DNA of 64,000 nucleotides from contig NZ_LN623542.1 in the NCBI RefSeq assembly GCF_000826065.2, forward strand, positions 94,715 through 158,714, given 5' to 3'. Under the pieces are notes generated by a model, which saw only the letters and a program-made list of their open reading frames with translations, did no database searches and had not been told where the DNA came from. Positions 33,979 through 42,520 of the stretch are shown here, in pieces. The DNA comes from Tessaracoccus massiliensis (GTDB lineage: Bacteria > Actinomycetota > Actinomycetes > Propionibacteriales > Propionibacteriaceae). The position numbers and the translations under genes were made by a program. The first letter of the stretch is position 1. Each line of letters opens with the position of its first letter.

Positions 33979-35100
33979 TCAGTCTCCCAGGCCGGTGCCG
34001 ACGCCGCGAGCAGCACGCACCCACTCGTGATCCACCGGCACGGTCTTGAGGTTGCCGGCCACATCCTTGAGCGGCACCGCCACAGCGGCGCCCGCCTGCG
34101 ACGCGACGGTGATGCCGAACTTCCCCTTGGCCACGAAATCCGCGCCGGCGGAGCCGAGGAGGGTGCCCAGCAGGCGGTCGTTCGCATCCGGGGTGCCGCC
34201 GCGCTGCACGTAGCCGAGGATGGTCACGCGTGACTCCAGCCCGGTGGCCTCCTCCAACTGCTCGGCCACCTTGAAGGCGTTGTCGCGGTGCTCGGCCTCG
34301 ATGGCGTCGCGATGCCGGTCTGCCGCAGCCTTCGCCTCCGGGGACGACGCGTGCTTGCGCAGCGCCTCCGCCGCGGCCAGATCCGCCGAGCCCTGCTCGT
34401 CGCGGGCACCTTCGGCCAGGGCGATGACGGAGAAGTTGCGGCCCGAGCGGGCTCGCTTGTTCACCGATTCCGCCACCGATTCGATCGAGTAGGGGATCTC
34501 CGGGATCAGCACCACGTCCGCGCCGCCTGCGATGCCGGCGCCCAGGGCGAGCCAGCCGGCCTTGTGGCCCATGATCTCGACCACGATCACGCGGTGGTGG
34601 GAGTGCGCCGTGGAGTGGAGCCGGTCCACGGCCTCCGTCGCGATGCCCAACGCCGTCGAAAAGCCGAAACTGGTGTCGGTGTGGGCGATGTCGTTGTCGA
34701 TGGTCTTGGGCAGGTGGATCACGTTGAGGCCCGCGTCGGCGAGCCGTTTGGCGTTCTTCGCCGTGCCCCCGCCGCCGATGCACACCAGCGCCTCAAGTTC
34801 GTTCTTCTCGTAGTTCTTGACGATGGTGGGGATCATGTCGCGCACCTCGCCGTCGACCACCATCTTGTGCGGCTTGTCCCGCGACGTGCCCAAGATGGTG
34901 CCGCCGATGGTGAGGATGCCGGAGAGCGCATCCGAATCCAGCACCTGGAAGTTGTTCTCGACGAGGCCCTTGAGCCCGGAGCGGAACCCGAGGAGCTCCA
35001 TGCCGTGCTGTCCGATCGCGGCCTTGCCGAAACCGCGGATCGCCGCGTTCAGCCCAGGTGAGTCTCCGCCTGCCGTCAGAATTCCGATGCGCTTAGCCAT
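33979..35100 (-). CDS. pfkA: 6-phosphofructokinase, donor specificity uncertain
   Basis: 373 residues from ATG 35100; TAGGGT lies 7 nt upstream. It converts fructose 6-phosphate to fructose 1,6-bisphosphate. The glycine loop is LTAGGDSPGLNAAIRG, the catalytic loop is LPKTIDNDI, sugar-phosphate binding is MGHKAGWLAL and PEIPYS, and the end is GYVQRGGTPDANDR. In E. coli numbering the donor site GGDG(103-104) reads GGGGT here, and position 124 is Lys (LPKT) as in PPi-using or mixed enzymes, with Gly at 104 as in ATP enzymes. ATP, PPi or both remain possible donors. Confidence 0.9.
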   Translation of the reverse strand: MAKRIGILTAGGDSPGLNAAIRGFGKAAIGQHGMELLGFRSGLKGLVENNFQVLDSDALSGILTIGGTILGTSRDKPHKMVVDGEVRDMIPTIVKNYEKNELEALVCIGGGGTAKNAKRLADAGLNVIHLPKTIDNDIAHTDTSFGFSTALGIATEAVDRLHSTAHSHHRVIVVEIMGHKAGWLALGAGIAGGADVVLIPEIPYSIESVAESVNKRARSGRNFSVIALAEGARDEQGSADLAAAEALRKHASSPEAKAAADRHRDAIEAEHRDNAFKVAEQLEEATGLESRVTILGYVQRGGTPDANDRLLGTLLGSAGADFVAKGKFGITVASQAGAAVAVPLKDVAGNLKTVPVDHEWVRAARGVGTGLGD

Positions 35101-35171
35101 GCCCCCCACCCTAGAACCCCACACCGACACTATGGCGGGATTCGCAGTGACACACCCCTCCGTGTGACCGC

Positions 35172-35238
35172 TCGCTCAGGGACCAGCCCCGCAGCCCGTC
35201 CGACACCTCAACCACCGAGGTCGGTGATGTCCCTGAGT
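35172..35238. repeat. Family B inverted repeat
   Basis: CGCTCAGGGACCA at the left and ATGTCCCTGAG at the right, with a GACACCTCAACCACCGAGGT core, between the divergent pfkA and DUF1707 genes. Confidence 0.5.
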
Positions 35239-35286
35239 GGACCCCGGACGCGCGGGGCGTGGCGCCGCCCCGGCGGGTGGTGCGCC

Positions 35287-35292
35287 TACAGT
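35287..35292 (+). promoter_or_regulatory. -10-like box of the PH-domain operon
   Basis: TACAGT ends 7 nt before ATG 35300. Confidence 0.45.
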
Positions 35293-35299
35293 TGACCCC

Positions 35300-35980
35300 A
35301 TGTCGAGCGAACAGAACCGTCTGAGCGAGCTGCGCTGCGCGGACCAGGACCGCGAGCTGGTGGCGCAACTGCTGAACAACGCCTACGCCGACGGCCGCCT
35401 GACGTTCGACGAGCACGCAGACCGCATCGCCAAGGCCTACGACGCCAAGACGTTCGGCGACCTCACCCCGCTCACCACGGATCTGGTGGCCCCGCAGCCG
35501 CAGCCCGTCGTGCAGGCCTACTCCGCACCGTCGCCCTCCGCGGTAGGGGCCGATCCGGATCAGGTTCCCACCCGGTTCGCGTCGTCGTCGACGGTGGCGG
35601 GCATCGAGGCGTTCACCGGCGGCAACGCGGTGCTCTCGACGTTCAAGCCGGGGCAGCTGCACACCGTCGCCTCCAACGTCACCATCAACGCGTGGCTCGG
35701 CGAGGTGAAGATCGACCTGGTGGGCGCCGCGTTCGAGAGCCGCGAGACGGTGATCAACATCGGCGGGTTGATGGGCGAGGTGGCCATCCGCGTGCCGGAG
35801 GGCGTCGAGGCGGACGTCACCAAGCTGAACATGATCATGGGCGAAGCCAAGGTGGACGGCACCGTCCGCCATCCCGACGGCGTAGGCTTGCGGCTGGTAG
35901 GCACCTTCATCATGGGCGAGGTCACCATCCTCGGCCCCGATACCACCCGCCGCCGCAAATACCAGAGGTTCAACCGTTGA
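35300..35980 (+). CDS. DUF1707/DUF2154 (LiaF-like) protein
   Basis: 226 residues. The N-terminal DUF1707 domain (about 1-60) contains ELRCADQDRELVAQLLNNAY and GRLTFDEHADRI, the pattern of this actinobacterial domain. The C-terminal half repeats TINAWLGEVKIDL, NIGGLMGEVAIRVP and NMIMGEAKVDG, a right-handed beta-helix-like LiaF/DUF2154 fold. No membrane segment. It overlaps the next gene by one base (TGATG), so it belongs to an operon of envelope-linked PH-domain proteins. Possibly a membrane stress sensor; no direct evidence. Confidence 0.8.
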   Translation: MSSEQNRLSELRCADQDRELVAQLLNNAYADGRLTFDEHADRIAKAYDAKTFGDLTPLTTDLVAPQPQPVVQAYSAPSPSAVGADPDQVPTRFASSSTVAGIEAFTGGNAVLSTFKPGQLHTVASNVTINAWLGEVKIDLVGAAFESRETVINIGGLMGEVAIRVPEGVEADVTKLNMIMGEAKVDGTVRHPDGVGLRLVGTFIMGEVTILGPDTTRRRKYQRFNR

Positions 35981-36468
35981 TGGACGCCCTGTTCGACCCG
36001 CCCGGCACGCCCTGGCAGCGGCTCTCGCCGAAGTACCTCACGCAGAAGATGATCACCATCCCGCTGGGGTGGCTGTTCTTCTTCGCCTTCCCCGGCGTGC
36101 CGCTGTTCATCTGGGGCGCCGACTGGATGAAGTGGGCCATCGTGGCGCTGGCGGTGGTGACCATCGCGTGGCGCATGATCCGCGCACCGCGCGTGTACCG
36201 ACGGTGGGGTTACGCCGAGCGCGACGAGGACGTCTACCTCACCTACGGCCTCTGGCGCCGCAACCTCCAGTGCGTGCCCTATGGCCGCATGCAACTGGTG
36301 CAGGTCAGCAGCGGCCCGCTGGACCGCATGTTCGGACTGGCCACGGTGCAGATGATCACGTCGTCGACCAGCGGCACCGTCGCGATCCCCGGCCTCCCCG
36401 CCGCGGACGCCGCCGCGCTGCGCGACCGGCTGATCGCCCGCGGAGAGCAGCAGCAGGCCGGCATCTGA
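35980..36468 (+). CDS. Bacterial PH-domain (YdbS-like) membrane protein
   Basis: 162 residues from ATG 35980 (overlaps the previous stop). Two membrane helices (ITIPLGWLFFFAFPGVPLFI; WAIVALAVVTIAWRMI) are followed by one bPH2 domain (VYLTYGLWRRNLQCVPYGRM, LVQVSSGPLDRMFGLATVQM). In Bacillus the YdbS/YdbT pair forms a membrane complex; the same order is kept here. It overlaps the following ATG by one base. Confidence 0.83.
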   Translation: MDALFDPPGTPWQRLSPKYLTQKMITIPLGWLFFFAFPGVPLFIWGADWMKWAIVALAVVTIAWRMIRAPRVYRRWGYAERDEDVYLTYGLWRRNLQCVPYGRMQLVQVSSGPLDRMFGLATVQMITSSTSGTVAIPGLPAADAAALRDRLIARGEQQQAGI

Positions 36469-36671
36469 TGAGCCAGGGCCCAGATTTCCTGCCCCCTTCG
36501 GCTCCTGAACCCCCGCCGCCTGGAACCCCGCAGCCTCGTGCCTGGCCGACCCCGCAGGAGTCGCGCAACTGGTCGCCGCCGCACGTGCCCTCTCCCCCGG
36601 CGACCCCTCAGCCCACTCCTGCAGCCACAGTTGGCCACCTCCCCACGTCGCGACTCCCCCGCAGAAGGTGA
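36468..36671 (+). CDS. Proline-rich short frame, probable out-of-frame N terminus of the YdbT-like protein
   Basis: 67 residues, ATG overlapping the previous stop, about one third proline (PPSAPEPPPPGTPQPRAWPT). It ends at TGA 36669, which overlaps the GTG start of the next frame (GTGA). It is either a separate translationally coupled leader or, since YdbT-like proteins often start with such a tail and the next frame reads PPPHVATPPQKVIERPHP just before its start, the N terminus of one gene broken by a frameshift. Confidence 0.5.
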   Translation: MSQGPDFLPPSAPEPPPPGTPQPRAWPTPQESRNWSPPHVPSPPATPQPTPAATVGHLPTSRLPRRR

Positions 36672-38008
36672 TCGAGCGCCCCCATCCCCTCACCGGCCTG
36701 GCGCGCTCGGGCATCGCGCTGGTGGCGGGCGGCTACTTCGTCATCCGGGAACTCCTCGAAGGCGGCCCCGGCTTCGGCGACGGATTCCTTTTCATCGGCC
36801 TGGGCCTGCTGGCCGTGGCCCTCATCGCGGGGATCTCCGGCATCCTCACCTGGCGCACCACCACGTTCGTCGCCGACGACGAGGAGTTCCGCATCGAGCG
36901 CAACTTCGTCTCCCAGTCCTCCTCCAAGGTGGATTACACCAAGGTGCAGTCGGTCGACGTGGCCCAGCCGCTGATCGCCCGCCTCATGGGGTTGGCCAAG
37001 GTGCACATCGACGTGGGCGGCGCCGGCGGCCTCGACATCGCCTTCCTGTCCCGCGCCCGCGCGGAATCGCTGCGCGACCATCTCGTCGCCCGCATGCAGC
37101 GGGCCCAGGCTCCGCTGGCTTTCCCCCCGCCTCAAGCCTCCGACGGCGTGCCCGCGCCGGGCGACCACCCTGTCGGCCCCCTGCCCGGTGGCCCTCCCCC
37201 GCACGCGCTGGAGGAGGAGATCGTGACGGTGCCCGCCGGCAACCTGCTGCTCGGCACGTTCATCTCGCTCGGCTCTGTCGGCGCGCTGATCGGCGGTGGG
37301 CTGCTTCTGCTCGTGGCGGTCCTCGCCCAGACGCCGGTGACCATGCTGGCCGCGGCCATCGGCATCGGCGGTTGGGTCTGGAACCAGACCGGCCGCAACT
37401 GGAACTTCCGTATGACCCGCCGCGAGGGCGCCCTGCGCCTGACCCGCGGCGCACTCAGCACCACGGCGCAGGGGCTGCGACCCAGCCGCATCCAGGGCAT
37501 CGCCATCAAACAGGACATCCTCCAGCGCCTCACCGGGCTGTACCAGATGAGCGTGACCGTGCTGGGCTACGGCGACCCCACGGGCGATGAGAAGCGCACC
37601 AACGCCGTCGTCCTGCCCTACGGCACCTGGGACGAGGTGCTCACCGTGCTGCGCGCGATCTGGCCCGAGGTGGACCTGACGCAGGTGCAGCCGCACGGGC
37701 AGCCGGACCGCGCGCGCTGGCTGACGCCGGTGAGTTTCACCTCCCACACGTGGGGCATCGGTGAGCACGTCGTCGTCACGCAGCACGGGTTGCTGGAGCA
37801 GACCCGCACGATCGTGCCGCACCGGCGGATGCAGTCGGCCAGCGTGCACCAGGGCCCGCTGCAGAAGATGCTGAAGCTGGCCACCATCGAGGTGCACACC
37901 ACCGACGGCCCGGTCACGCAGCGGCTGTACCACCTGGACGAGCGCGTGGCGCGGCAGGTGTTCGAGGAGCAGGTCTCACGCGCCCGCGCCGCCCGCGAGG
38001 CGGGCTGA
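36668..38008 (+). CDS. YdbT-like protein with three bacterial PH domains
   Basis: 446 residues from GTG 36668. Two pairs of membrane helices (GIALVAGGYFVIREL and FLFIGLGLLAVALIAGISGI; LGTFISLGSVGALIGGGLLL and TPVTMLAAAIGIGGWV) separate three bPH2 domains at about 65-140, 250-330 and 350-440, each with the S/R-V-Q-S or I-Q-G-I core (YTKVQSVDVAQPLI, SRIQGIAIKQDILQ, HRRMQSASVHQGPL). It is the partner of the short PH protein upstream. Role in the envelope is unknown. Confidence 0.82.
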   Translation: MIERPHPLTGLARSGIALVAGGYFVIRELLEGGPGFGDGFLFIGLGLLAVALIAGISGILTWRTTTFVADDEEFRIERNFVSQSSSKVDYTKVQSVDVAQPLIARLMGLAKVHIDVGGAGGLDIAFLSRARAESLRDHLVARMQRAQAPLAFPPPQASDGVPAPGDHPVGPLPGGPPPHALEEEIVTVPAGNLLLGTFISLGSVGALIGGGLLLLVAVLAQTPVTMLAAAIGIGGWVWNQTGRNWNFRMTRREGALRLTRGALSTTAQGLRPSRIQGIAIKQDILQRLTGLYQMSVTVLGYGDPTGDEKRTNAVVLPYGTWDEVLTVLRAIWPEVDLTQVQPHGQPDRARWLTPVSFTSHTWGIGEHVVVTQHGLLEQTRTIVPHRRMQSASVHQGPLQKMLKLATIEVHTTDGPVTQRLYHLDERVARQVFEEQVSRARAAREAG

Positions 38009-38011
38009 GCC

Positions 38012-38148
38012 TCAACGCAGACGGGGCATGGTGACGCGGGGCACCTCGATGTCGCGGAGGAGCTCGAAGGCCGCCTCGAACACCGCCATCACTGCGAGGT
38101 CCTGCCTGCGGTCTGGCGATTCCCGCGCCGGGATCGATGGTGGTTGTC
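38012..38148 (-). pseudogene. Short coding-like remnant
   Basis: Leftward, [15 protein letters not shown] starts at 38148 but the coding-like sequence continues in another frame ([20 protein letters not shown], then [14 protein letters not shown]) to a stop at 38012. It is probably a small gene broken by a frameshift; no family recognised. It fills the gap between the YdbT-like and ppgK genes. Confidence 0.3.
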
Positions 38149-38225
38149 AGCATGGTGCTCCTTCGGTTGGGCCGAGGGCAACCCGGGAAGGGAGCACTCC
38201 TGGCTGCCGCCCGCCGTCGCTCCGC

Positions 38226-38231
38226 TACGAT
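38226..38231 (+). promoter_or_regulatory. -10-like box of ppgK
   Basis: TACGAT ends 7 nt before ATG 38239. Confidence 0.45.
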
Positions 38232-38238
38232 TGCCCGC

Positions 38239-39021
38239 ATGAGCATCATCCTTGGCATCGACGTTGGCGGCTCCGGCATCAAGGGCGCCCCGGTGGACCT
38301 GTCGGCCGGCGACTTCGCCCAGAGCCGCGTGCGCATCCCCACGCCGCAGAAGTCGACACCGAAGAACGTCGCCGCCGTGATCGCGGAGATCATCGAGGAG
38401 TTCAAGGACAAGATCGGCGACAACCCCGTCGGCATCACCATCCCCGCCCCCGTGGTGCACGGCCGCATCCCGTTCATCGCGAACCTGGATCAGAAGTGGG
38501 CGGGCCTCGAAGCGGACAAGTACCTCGAGGACAAGCTGGGCCGCCCCATCACGCTGGTCAACGACGCCGACGGCGCGGGCCTGGCCGAGGTGCACTTCGG
38601 CGCCGCCAAGGGCCACCCCGGCCTGGTGATCATGACGACGCTGGGCACCGGCATCGGCACCGCCATCATCTACCGCGGCGTGCTGATCCCCAACGCCGAA
38701 CTGGGCCACATCGAGATGTTCGGCAAGGACGCGGAGAAGCAGGCAGCGTCGTCGGTCAAGGACAAAGAGGGCCTGTCCCACAAGAAGTGGGCCACCGAGC
38801 GCCTGCAGCCGTACTACTCGCGGCTCGAGATGCTGCTGTCGCCTGATCTGTTCGTCGTCGGCGGCGGCGTCAGCAGCGACTGGGACGATTTCGGCCCGCT
38901 GCTCGACCTCAACACCGAGATCATCCCGGCCAAGCTGCGCAACCGCGCCGGCATCATCGGCGCCGCGATCGCCGCGCAGGACGCCGCCGAGAACCCGGAC
39001 CTGCTGGCCCAGCCCCACTGA
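38239..39021 (+). CDS. ppgK: Polyphosphate glucokinase
   Basis: 260 residues, ROK family. [18 protein letters not shown] is the phosphate-1 loop, [10 protein letters not shown] carries the catalytic Asp, and [20 protein letters not shown] the phosphate-2 loop; [17 protein letters not shown] and [17 protein letters not shown] are typical PPGK sequences. It phosphorylates glucose to glucose 6-phosphate using polyphosphate (and usually ATP). This enzyme is characteristic of Actinobacteria. Monocistronic. Confidence 0.93.
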   Translation: MSIILGIDVGGSGIKGAPVDLSAGDFAQSRVRIPTPQKSTPKNVAAVIAEIIEEFKDKIGDNPVGITIPAPVVHGRIPFIANLDQKWAGLEADKYLEDKLGRPITLVNDADGAGLAEVHFGAAKGHPGLVIMTTLGTGIGTAIIYRGVLIPNAELGHIEMFGKDAEKQAASSVKDKEGLSHKKWATERLQPYYSRLEMLLSPDLFVVGGGVSSDWDDFGPLLDLNTEIIPAKLRNRAGIIGAAIAAQDAAENPDLLAQPH

Positions 39022-39073
39022 GGTCGCGCCCGGCTCGCGCCAACCTTCACCCGAGGCGCCAGCGTCGGCTGGA

Positions 39074-40414
39074 TCAGTCCGCCGTCGCGTCCCAGGCGGC
39101 AACCCAGTCGGCGGTCCAACCCGACAATTCACGGTCCGCGTCGGAGCGCGACTGGTAGGCGCCGTCGGCTCGGCCCGTGTCGCTGGACCAGAACACGGGC
39201 GACGGTGCCTCGCTGATCGAGATCTGAGCGTCGCCCTCCCAGGAGTGGGCGCGCAGCACCTCGACGGCGCGCCCGTAGCCGTCGGCGGTGGTGAGATCCA
39301 CGCCTGGCGAGTTGTGGAAGTAGATGTCGAAGGTCCGCTCGCGGCGCCCGCCGCCGGGTTCCCTGATCGAGGTCCGCACGAGCCCGGCGCGGTGTGCGTC
39401 GACGAGGATAGGGCCGTACAGCGGCCAGTTGGCGGCTCGGAGGCGCGACGGGTGCGGGGCCTCGGAGCCCTCCACCTCGACGCTCACCATGGAATCGGGG
39501 CCGGGCGTCCACTGGGTTGAGCCCACGAGTTCGATGAACTCCCCCAACTCCTCGAGGCCCGGAACCCGAACCGTGTAGGTGCCCCTGTCAGCGGCAATGC
39601 TGACCAGTGTGGCCCCGGTCCCGGCGACGAGGTCGCCGATCGCGCCGAGGTCGCCTGAAAGCTGGTCAACCAGAGCGGAGAGCTTTCCGTACCACGATTC
39701 CCGGGGTGAGGACATGCTGACATCAGGGTCTGCATCGGTGTGCGCGTCGAGGGCGGTGATCAACTCTCGGGCGTGCTCCACGTCCGGCACGTCGTAGTTC
39801 AGCTTTCCGTAGCGGAACTGCGTCAGATGGGCATCGGCGCTCGCCGCCGCGTCCACCGCAACGCGCAGCAACTCCACGTCCTGCGAGCTACCGGGTGTGA
39901 AGGTCAGTTGCGCGCCGTCCCCCTCCGAACCGGCGCTGAGGGAGCCGTGCTCCGGCCAGTCGAGATCCTGCTCTGCGTAGGACAGGGCCCAAGCGTAGGG
40001 ATCGGTGCCGTCCTCGAGCTGCACGCCTGCTCCGTTGTGGATGATGGCGCTCTCCACCACCGGCTCGCCCTCGAGATACCGCACCCAGGCCAGGTTCGGC
40101 GGCCCCGGCTCCGGCCCGCCGGCGCCATGGAAGTACTCCAGGTCGCTCACCGCGTTGCCGGCCACGATCTGCACCTCCGGCTTGCCCTCGCGCGGCCCCG
40201 CGTCGTTGGTGACGTCGAAGATCTCCCGCCCGAGCTCCGTCAGCTGCGCTGGCTCCACGGTGGTGTCGACCTCGACGACGATGGGGTCGCCCTCCGCCAC
40301 GCTCACCACGCCCTCGATGGCGCGAAGCTGATCGACGAGCGGCTCCTGCGGCCCGCGCAGGGCATCGCACGCAGTCAGCATCAGCACGAGCGGGAGAATC
40401 CAGAGCCTCATCAT
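39074..40414 (-). CDS. Large hypothetical lipoprotein
   Basis: 446 residues with a lipobox LTAC after MMRLWILPLVLM, so it is anchored outside the membrane. The body is acidic with several repeated alpha/beta segments: LRAIEGVVSVAEGDPIVVEV and the similar LVAGTGATLVSIAADRGTYT, plus LGREIFDVTNDAGPREG, suggesting a duplicated ferredoxin-like fold. No known family was recognised. TATCCT lies 6 nt before the ATG. Convergent with ppgK. Confidence 0.75.
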   Translation of the reverse strand: MMRLWILPLVLMLTACDALRGPQEPLVDQLRAIEGVVSVAEGDPIVVEVDTTVEPAQLTELGREIFDVTNDAGPREGKPEVQIVAGNAVSDLEYFHGAGGPEPGPPNLAWVRYLEGEPVVESAIIHNGAGVQLEDGTDPYAWALSYAEQDLDWPEHGSLSAGSEGDGAQLTFTPGSSQDVELLRVAVDAAASADAHLTQFRYGKLNYDVPDVEHARELITALDAHTDADPDVSMSSPRESWYGKLSALVDQLSGDLGAIGDLVAGTGATLVSIAADRGTYTVRVPGLEELGEFIELVGSTQWTPGPDSMVSVEVEGSEAPHPSRLRAANWPLYGPILVDAHRAGLVRTSIREPGGGRRERTFDIYFHNSPGVDLTTADGYGRAVEVLRAHSWEGDAQISISEAPSPVFWSSDTGRADGAYQSRSDADRELSGWTADWVAAWDATAD

Positions 40415-40487
40415 CCAGCCAGGATAGGGGCCGGGCGGCTCAGCGCGCCTTCGGGCGTGGTCCAGGGGGACAGCACTCAGATGTGAA

Positions 40488-40552
40488 GGGAGGATTCAGA
40501 CCTAAGCCGCCATATGGCGGGCTTATCGCCGAATCCTCCCTCCAAATTTTTC
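40488..40552. repeat. Family D stem-loop after argS
   Basis: GGGAGGATTC (40488-40497) pairs with GAATCCTCCC (40531-40540). The inner stem reads TAAGCCGCCATATGGCGGGCTTA, almost palindromic, and the tail is CAAATTTTTCG. It ends 3 bases before the argS stop. Confidence 0.65.
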
Positions 40553-40554
40553 GC

Positions 40555-42189
40555 TCACATGCGATCAGGGGCGTCGATCCCGAGGAGGTCGAGGCCCTTC
40601 GCGAGCACCTGCTTCGTGGCGGCGCACAACGCGAGGCGCGACGCGCGCACATCGCCCTCGGACTTCAGCACCGGGCAGGCCTCGTAGAACGAGGCGAGCG
40701 CGCCGGCCAGGTCGTACAGGTAGGCGCACAGCTTGTGGGGCTGCAGGTTCTGCGCCACGTCGTCGACCACCTCGCCGAAGCGGCTCAGCAGGAGCGCAAG
40801 CTGCTGCTCGGCAGGCTCGTCGAGCACGGTGACCGAGCCCCAGTGGATGCCCTCGGCCTCGGCCTTGCGCAGGATCTGGTTGGCGCGCGCGTGGGCGTAC
40901 TGCAGGTAGGGGCCGGTGTCGCCGGTGGTCTGCACCATGCGCTCGGCGTCGAAGGTGTAGTCCTTCTGCAGACCGTTGGAGAGATCGGCGTACTTGATGG
41001 CGGCCAGCGCGATGTTGGGCGCGGCCACCTCCTCCGCGGCATCCAGCAGCGAGCCCAGCGTGGCGGCGGAGCCGTCGCGGGTCTTGAATGGGCGACCGTC
41101 GGTGCCCAGCACCATGCCGTAGCCCACGTGCTGCGCGGTGACGTCGCCGGGCAGGAAGCCCGCCTTGCGGGCGGCGGCGAAGACCTGCTTGAAGTGGCCG
41201 GCCTGGCGAAGATCGGTCACGTAGATGATCCGGTCCGCGTGCAGCTCGTTGACCCGGCGACGGATGGCGGCCAGATCCGTGGTGGCGTAGCCGTAGCCGC
41301 CGTCGGACTTGCGCACGATCAGCGGGGCGTCGAAGCCCTCGACGAACACGCACAGCGCGCCGTCGTCCATGACCGCGACTCCGCTCTCCTCCAATTCCTT
41401 GACCAGGACGGGGAGATCCGCGTTGTAAGTGGACTCGCCGGCCAGGTCGTCGTCGGTGAGCTTGACGCCCAGGCGACGGTAGGCCTCGTTGAAGGCGGGC
41501 TTGGAGATATCGACGAGCTGCTGCCAGATCCGCAGCGACTCCTCGTCGCCGCCCTGGAACACCGCGACGCGGGCGCGGGCCCGCGTGGCGAACTCCTCGT
41601 CGGTCTTGAAGCGGGCCGCGGCGCGCTTGTACAGGGCATCGGCCTCGTCGAGGCTGAGCGCGGTGACGTCGAGGCCCTCGTCGAGCACCTGCTCGATGAG
41701 CATGCCGAACTGGGTGCCCCAGTCGCCGATGTGGTTCTGCGGGATGACCGTGTGGCCAACCGCGGTGAGGACGCGGTTGAAACAGTCACCGATGATGGTG
41801 GTGCGCAGGTGCCCCACGTGCATGGTTTTGGCGACGTTGGGCGCGGAATAGTCGATCACCACGCGCTGCGGGTGGTTGACCGGGTTGAGGCCGCCGTGCG
41901 GGTCCTCCAGGAGCGACGACACGGCGCCGGCCAGCACGTCTGAACGCATCCGGAAGTTGATGAAGCCGGGGCCGGCGATCTCGAGCGGCTCGCAGAGATC
42001 CTCGACGTCGAGCTTGGCCACGATGTCGGCCGCCACCTCGCGCGGCGGGCGGCCCTGCTCCTTCGCCAGCCGCAACGCGACGTTTGACTGGAAGTGGCCG
42101 AACTGGGGCTTGGTGGCGGGACGCATCTCGGGGTCGACGCCGGTGACCTCACGGAGCCTGGCATCGAGGAGCGCGGGAAGTGACTGCAT
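40555..42189 (-). CDS. argS: Arginyl-tRNA synthetase
   Basis: 544 residues from ATG 42189. It charges tRNA-Arg. The N-terminal Arg-S additional domain (MQSLPALLDARLREVTG and KPQFGHFQSNVALRLAKEQG) precedes the class I catalytic core with the HIGH-type motif APNVAKTMHVGHLR, then YVTDLRQAGHFKQVF and the DALR anticodon-binding domain at the C terminus (LYDLAGALASFYEACPVL). The usual KMSK motif is replaced (RPFKTRDGSAATL), as in many ArgRS. Length is normal. An ACAATG box lies 6 nt upstream. Confidence 0.95.
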   Translation of the reverse strand: MQSLPALLDARLREVTGVDPEMRPATKPQFGHFQSNVALRLAKEQGRPPREVAADIVAKLDVEDLCEPLEIAGPGFINFRMRSDVLAGAVSSLLEDPHGGLNPVNHPQRVVIDYSAPNVAKTMHVGHLRTTIIGDCFNRVLTAVGHTVIPQNHIGDWGTQFGMLIEQVLDEGLDVTALSLDEADALYKRAAARFKTDEEFATRARARVAVFQGGDEESLRIWQQLVDISKPAFNEAYRRLGVKLTDDDLAGESTYNADLPVLVKELEESGVAVMDDGALCVFVEGFDAPLIVRKSDGGYGYATTDLAAIRRRVNELHADRIIYVTDLRQAGHFKQVFAAARKAGFLPGDVTAQHVGYGMVLGTDGRPFKTRDGSAATLGSLLDAAEEVAAPNIALAAIKYADLSNGLQKDYTFDAERMVQTTGDTGPYLQYAHARANQILRKAEAEGIHWGSVTVLDEPAEQQLALLLSRFGEVVDDVAQNLQPHKLCAYLYDLAGALASFYEACPVLKSEGDVRASRLALCAATKQVLAKGLDLLGIDAPDRM

Positions 42190-42454
42190 GGGGCCATTGT
42201 TCCACTTACGGTCAGAGTCGCCCAACACACGGGTTCGTCCAGGAAACCCGCCCCTCCCAAGCGTGAAGGAGTGGCCCAGGTCGGGGGGACGCAAGTGCTT
42301 CTCAGGCACCAACCCGAACCCAGGTCCCTTTGAGGCCACGCCGGGACGCGGCAGCGCAAAGTCGCCGTCCACGCTTGAGGGCAACACTCGCGTCCTTCTT
42401 CCCCCAGCCTCGACGGAGCCCACCCGCAGTGGCACAGGAGCCAGAAGGCTGCAG
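42190..42454. other. Intergenic region upstream of argS
   Basis: About 265 bases with no convincing gene on either strand and no clear RNA fold. Only the right edge is occupied by a family A repeat. Confidence 0.5.
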
Positions 42455-42520
42455 CGGTTTCGACACCGCTCGTAGAACTCGCGGGCTCAACCAGCGCGGT
42501 GTGCGACCGGCTCAACCAGC
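42455..42520. repeat. Family A repeat, inverted orientation
   Basis: GGTTTCGACACCGCTCGTAG and AACTCGCGGGCTCAACCAGCG, followed by a second end piece GGCTCAACCAGCG. The last piece encodes the Ala-Gly-stop of the FGGY kinase gene. Confidence 0.65.

Noticed and set aside
39505-39535. Family A-like GGGTTGAGCCCACGAGTTC inside the lipoprotein gene
   Set aside because: Only one end matches, the GTGTCGAAA end is absent, and the codons (ELVGSTQ) fit the repeated fold of the protein, so chance is likely.
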